Shown here: positions 5,767 to 7,171 of the stretch, one piece after another | Numbering within the stretch: the stretch's first letter is position 1 | How the letters are laid out: each line of letters begins with the position of its first letter | Origin: Patescibacteria group bacterium | Lineage (GTDB): Bacteria; Patescibacteriota; Minisyncoccia; Phycocordibacterales; PALSA-1337 | DNA length: 7,171 bases | Assembly (NCBI GenBank): GCA_028864955.1 | Contig: JAGWLE010000033.1 | Location: forward strand, 1 to 7,171 | Reading direction: 5' to 3' | Translations under genes and position numbers: made by a program | The notes under the pieces: generated by a model | Database searches by the model: none | Told to the model about the DNA's origin: nothing | What the model saw: only the letters and a program-made list of their open reading frames with translations

Positions 5767-5793
5767 TGGCCCTCCCCCCAAATTTCATACACC
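5767..5793 (+). repeat. Imperfect left terminal inverted repeat of the IS
   Basis: TGGCCC followed after a C-run by AAATTTCATACACC can be aligned with the right-end inward sequence TGGACCC...TTTTGTCAGACAC, allowing an insertion in the C-run and a two-base gap. The outermost five bases of the right repeat (TGTAC) have no counterpart, so the true left boundary is uncertain by several bases. Confidence 0.45.
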
Positions 5794-5796
5794 GAT

Positions 5797-5829
5797 CTTG
5801 TATAATTAGCAGCACTAATCATATACAAG
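5797..5829 (+). promoter_or_regulatory. Hairpin over the transposase promoter and start (possible read-through mask or operator)
   Basis: The left arm CTTGTATAATTAG (5797-5809) pairs with the right arm CTAATCATATACAAG (5815-5829): 13 base pairs, a two-base CA bulge and a five-base loop CAGCA. The right arm ends one base before the orfA ATG. The -10 hexamer TATAAT lies in the left arm, so the structure and the promoter overlap. Confidence 0.7.
5801..5806 (+). promoter_or_regulatory. -10 element of the transposase promoter
   Basis: This is a perfect TATAAT inside the left arm of the hairpin. The -35 region at 16-18 bases upstream (around CCAAAT, 5778-5783, within the left repeat) is poor. The expected start near 5812-5814 lies in the hairpin loop, which gives a leader of about 17-19 bases without an SD. 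Confidence 0.5.
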
Positions 5830-5830
5830 C

Positions 5831-6085
5831 ATGGCAAAACAACATCGCGTGGCTCCCGACGTGAAGGAGCAGATCATTAATCGCATCAAGAACGACGGCG
5901 TCACCGTTGCCCAGGCGGCAGCCGACCACGGCGTCTCCGAGAACACCATATACGGCTGGATCGCCAAGAAGGTGGACGGAGTCAGTTACTCGGAGATCAT
6001 CAAGCTAAAGCGCGAGAACGCTCAGCTCCTTCAGCTCGTGGGCGAGATCACCCTGAAGCTCTCCGAGACCCAAAAAAAGAAGTGA
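5831..6085 (+). CDS. IS3-family transposase OrfA
   Basis: The 84-residue DNA-binding subunit has a helix-turn-helix at about residues 25-46 (TVAQAAADHGVSENTIYGWIAKK), which recognises the element ends. A short leucine-rich helix follows (IIKLKRENAQLLQLVGEITLKL, 56-77), suited to dimer formation. It ends QKKK at a TGA that overlaps the orfB GTG (GTGA). Translation either ends here, giving OrfA, which in this family can act as a regulator, or slips back one base at the A-run to give the OrfAB transposase. At 84 residues it is at the short end for OrfA proteins. No ribosome binding site is visible. Confidence 0.9.
   Translation: MAKQHRVAPDVKEQIINRIKNDGVTVAQAAADHGVSENTIYGWIAKKVDGVSYSEIIKLKRENAQLLQLVGEITLKLSETQKKK
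6073..6079 (+). promoter_or_regulatory. Programmed -1 frameshift site A AAA AAG
   Basis: In the orfA frame the codons are CAA AAA AAG AAG TGA, so the heptamer reads A AAA AAG in the phase required for tandem -1 slippage. The orfB frame is the -1 frame and is open through this point, so slippage yields a continuous OrfAB protein. A possible stimulatory stem, AGCTCT (6108-6113) with AGAGCT (6123-6128), lies about 28 bases downstream. No SD-like stimulator is seen upstream. Confidence 0.85.
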
Positions 6086-6909
6086 CGGCAGACAGTGAGA
6101 CACCGAAAGCTCTTCGGGCCAGAGAGCTCGGCGTCGCGAGAAGCACTCTCTACTACAAACCACTAAAACCCGACCGAGACTGGCAGCTCAAATGCCGGAT
6201 CGAGGAGGTTTTGCGCACCCCAGGCAAGCACTCATATGGCTCCAGGAGGATCGCCCAGGACCTCGGACTCAACAGAAAGCGAGTGAAGCGGGTGATGAAT
6301 ATCTTCGGCATCAAGGCATACCGGAGACGTGGTCGGAAATGGAAGAAAACCAAGAATATCAAGGTAATCTACCCGAACCTGCTTCTCACGGAATATCCGT
6401 CATACGAGAACCATATCTGGGTATCCGACTTTACCAGAATACCGTTCCAAGGGAAGGTCGTATACGTCGCCACGGTCGAAGACCTCTACACCAGGAAGGT
6501 GGTCGGCGTGTCGGTATATACCACTCATGCGGTCCAGCTCGTCCTGTCGGCCCTCATGAACGCCATCCTCACGAATGCCAGACCAGCCATCTTCCACAGC
6601 GACAACGGCAGTGAGTATGATTCGGTCATATTCATCGAAGCCCTGGAGACTCTGGGCATCATGATCTCTCGGTCAGCACCAGGCTGTCCCTGGGAGAACG
6701 GTTACCAGGAATCGTTCTACGACAAGTTCAAGGTGGATCTCGGCGATCCTGGCCGCTTCAAAACACTGGGCGAGCTCGTCCTTGCCGTCTACCAGCAGAT
6801 CTGGCTGTACAACAACACCAGGATACATTCCGCGCTGAAAATGCCGCCAGTTCAGTTTGCGCTTCAGGCGACCGCGGCGTACAATTCTTCACACAAGGTT
6901 AGTGTCTGA
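6082..6909 (+). CDS. IS3-family transposase OrfB (DDE integrase domain)
   Basis: The frame encodes 275 residues from a GTG at 6082, or the C-terminal part of the OrfAB fusion. An N-terminal HTH_21-like region (ELGVARSTLYY; then SYGSRRIAQDLGLNRKRVKRVM, 51-72) precedes the rve integrase core. The catalytic residues are Asp116 (IWVSDFTRI), Asp174 (FHSDNGSEY) and Glu210 (WENGYQESFYDKFK), with exactly 35 residues between Asp174 and Glu210. The C-terminal YNNTRIHSALKMPPVQF is the usual end motif of the family. The gene is full length and has no internal stop, so the enzyme looks functional. It most likely acts as OrfAB, joining the element ends to a new target. Confidence 0.93.
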   Translation: MTADSETPKALRARELGVARSTLYYKPLKPDRDWQLKCRIEEVLRTPGKHSYGSRRIAQDLGLNRKRVKRVMNIFGIKAYRRRGRKWKKTKNIKVIYPNLLLTEYPSYENHIWVSDFTRIPFQGKVVYVATVEDLYTRKVVGVSVYTTHAVQLVLSALMNAILTNARPAIFHSDNGSEYDSVIFIEALETLGIMISRSAPGCPWENGYQESFYDKFKVDLGDPGRFKTLGELVLAVYQQIWLYNNTRIHSALKMPPVQFALQATAAYNSSHKVSV

Positions 6910-6927
6910 CAAAATGGGTCCAGTACA
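6897..6927 (-). repeat. Right terminal inverted repeat of the IS
   Basis: Read on the minus strand from 6927 it begins TGTACTGGACCC, followed by TTTTGTCAGACAC. The orfB stop (6907-6909) falls inside it, a normal arrangement for compact IS3 elements. The boundary at 6927/6928 coincides with the point where the interrupted P-loop protein stops resembling its family. Confidence 0.65.
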
Positions 6928-7161
6928 TAACTCATCTGCATCAATACGAATAACCCTATGGTTGAGTTGCGCTTCCAATAGTGTTAGGAAGTTTCGTGAG
7001 TATTCGGTTTTACCGGCACCAGGCGATCCGGCCATGAAGAAAGAAGTTGGGATGTCGTCCGCGATATATTTGGCTGGATCAGTGTGCTCTTTTGCTATCT
7101 GTTTTCTGTGAGCCCGAGCAAACTCCTCTGCCACACGTTTTATTTTTTCATCTTCATCCAT
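6928..7161 (-). pseudogene. Zeta-toxin-like P-loop kinase, 5' fragment interrupted by the IS
   Basis: An ATG at 7159-7161 opens a frame beginning MDEDEKIKRVAEEFARAHRK. It contains a Walker A motif FFMAGSPGAGKTEYSRNFL (41-59, Lys51-Thr52) and RVIRIDADEL (69-78), the start of the second strand of zeta-toxin/AAA_33-like kinases. These phosphorylate small substrates, classically UDP-GlcNAc, using ATP or GTP. After residue 78 the frame enters the right end of the IS and stops at 6889-6891 after 12 foreign codons, giving a predicted 90-residue remnant. The substrate-binding and lid parts are missing, so activity is unlikely. No antitoxin is visible, although sequence upstream of the ATG lies beyond the window. 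Bona fide toxin versus chromosomal zeta-like kinase cannot be decided. Confidence 0.7.
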
Positions 7162-7171
7162 GATATGATTC

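Larger units (their letters stand above)
5767..6927 (+). mobile_element. IS3-family insertion sequence (IS150-like), about 1.16 kb
   Basis: The element holds orfA and orfB in overlapping frames with a -1 frameshift site and a D-D-35-E integrase domain, which defines the IS3 family. The right end, read inward on the minus strand, begins TGTACTGGACCCATTTTG (6927-6910), the TGTACTG form typical of IS150-group ends, and terminates in CA on the plus strand. The left end is less clear. TGGCCC at 5767 and the later CATACACC (5786-5793) line up with TGGACCC and CAGACAC of the right repeat, but the outer TGTAC is not there (GCGAAG instead). No direct target repeat joins the two flanks. orfB uses AGA/AGG for 10 of 21 arginines, whereas the amidase gene uses them for none of 11, consistent with a foreign origin. 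Confidence 0.85.

Noticed and set aside
1..7171. CRISPR array, rRNA, phage or multi-gene defence system
   Set aside because: No regularly spaced repeats, no rRNA-like sequence and no recognisable defence genes were seen. The only toxin-like gene is a fragment without a visible antitoxin.

Overview
The window looks like a gene-dense chromosomal segment from an uncultured bacterium, most likely of the Candidate Phyla Radiation (Patescibacteria, Parcubacteria-like). This placement is an inference from protein style: a roughly 156-residue SpoU methyltransferase without an extra RNA-binding domain, a shortened MurE-type ligase with a TGTKGKSST P-loop, an 87-residue S20, a short DoxX-like protein ending in FDLPL, almost no intergenic DNA, and no Shine-Dalgarno sequence at any start. 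It has not been checked by any search.

Layout. Positions 1-552 (minus strand) carry the start of a coiled-coil protein and, one base upstream, a small DoxX-like membrane protein. Positions 633-1103 (plus) encode a TrmH/SpoU RNA 2'-O-methyltransferase. It runs tail to tail into a MutM/Fpg DNA glycosylase (1106-2035, minus). Divergent from mutM is a membrane-anchored N-acetylmuramoyl-L-alanine amidase with a C-terminal peptidoglycan-binding domain (2112-3386, plus). It overlaps tail to tail with a MurE-like ligase (3379-4656, minus) that lies 14 bases downstream of ruvA (4671-5249, minus). Divergent from ruvA are rpsT (S20, 5371-5634) and a tRNA-Arg with the unusual anticodon GCG (5654-5725). 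Up to here the genes are ordinary housekeeping functions: cell-wall synthesis and remodelling, DNA repair, and translation.

From about 5767 to 6927 lies an IS3-family (IS150-like) insertion sequence. It has an intact orfA and orfB, a canonical A AAA AAG -1 frameshift site, an intact D-D-35-E catalytic set and a hairpin over the orfA start. Its right end sits inside a zeta-toxin-like P-loop gene (minus strand, 6928-7161) and removes everything after residue 78. No remainder of that gene is found on the left side of the element, which points to an IS-associated deletion or an assembly join.

The most interesting signals are: (i) a -10-like hexamer ending exactly six bases before the ATG of trmH, mutM, the amidase and, more weakly, ruvA, which predicts leaderless mRNAs; (ii) a hairpin upstream of the transposase that only read-through transcripts could fold; (iii) the tRNA-Arg(GCG); and (iv) the broken toxin gene with asymmetric IS flanks. 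I did not find CRISPR arrays, rRNA or a recognisable new multi-gene defence system. No stretch above 300 bases lacks a gene.
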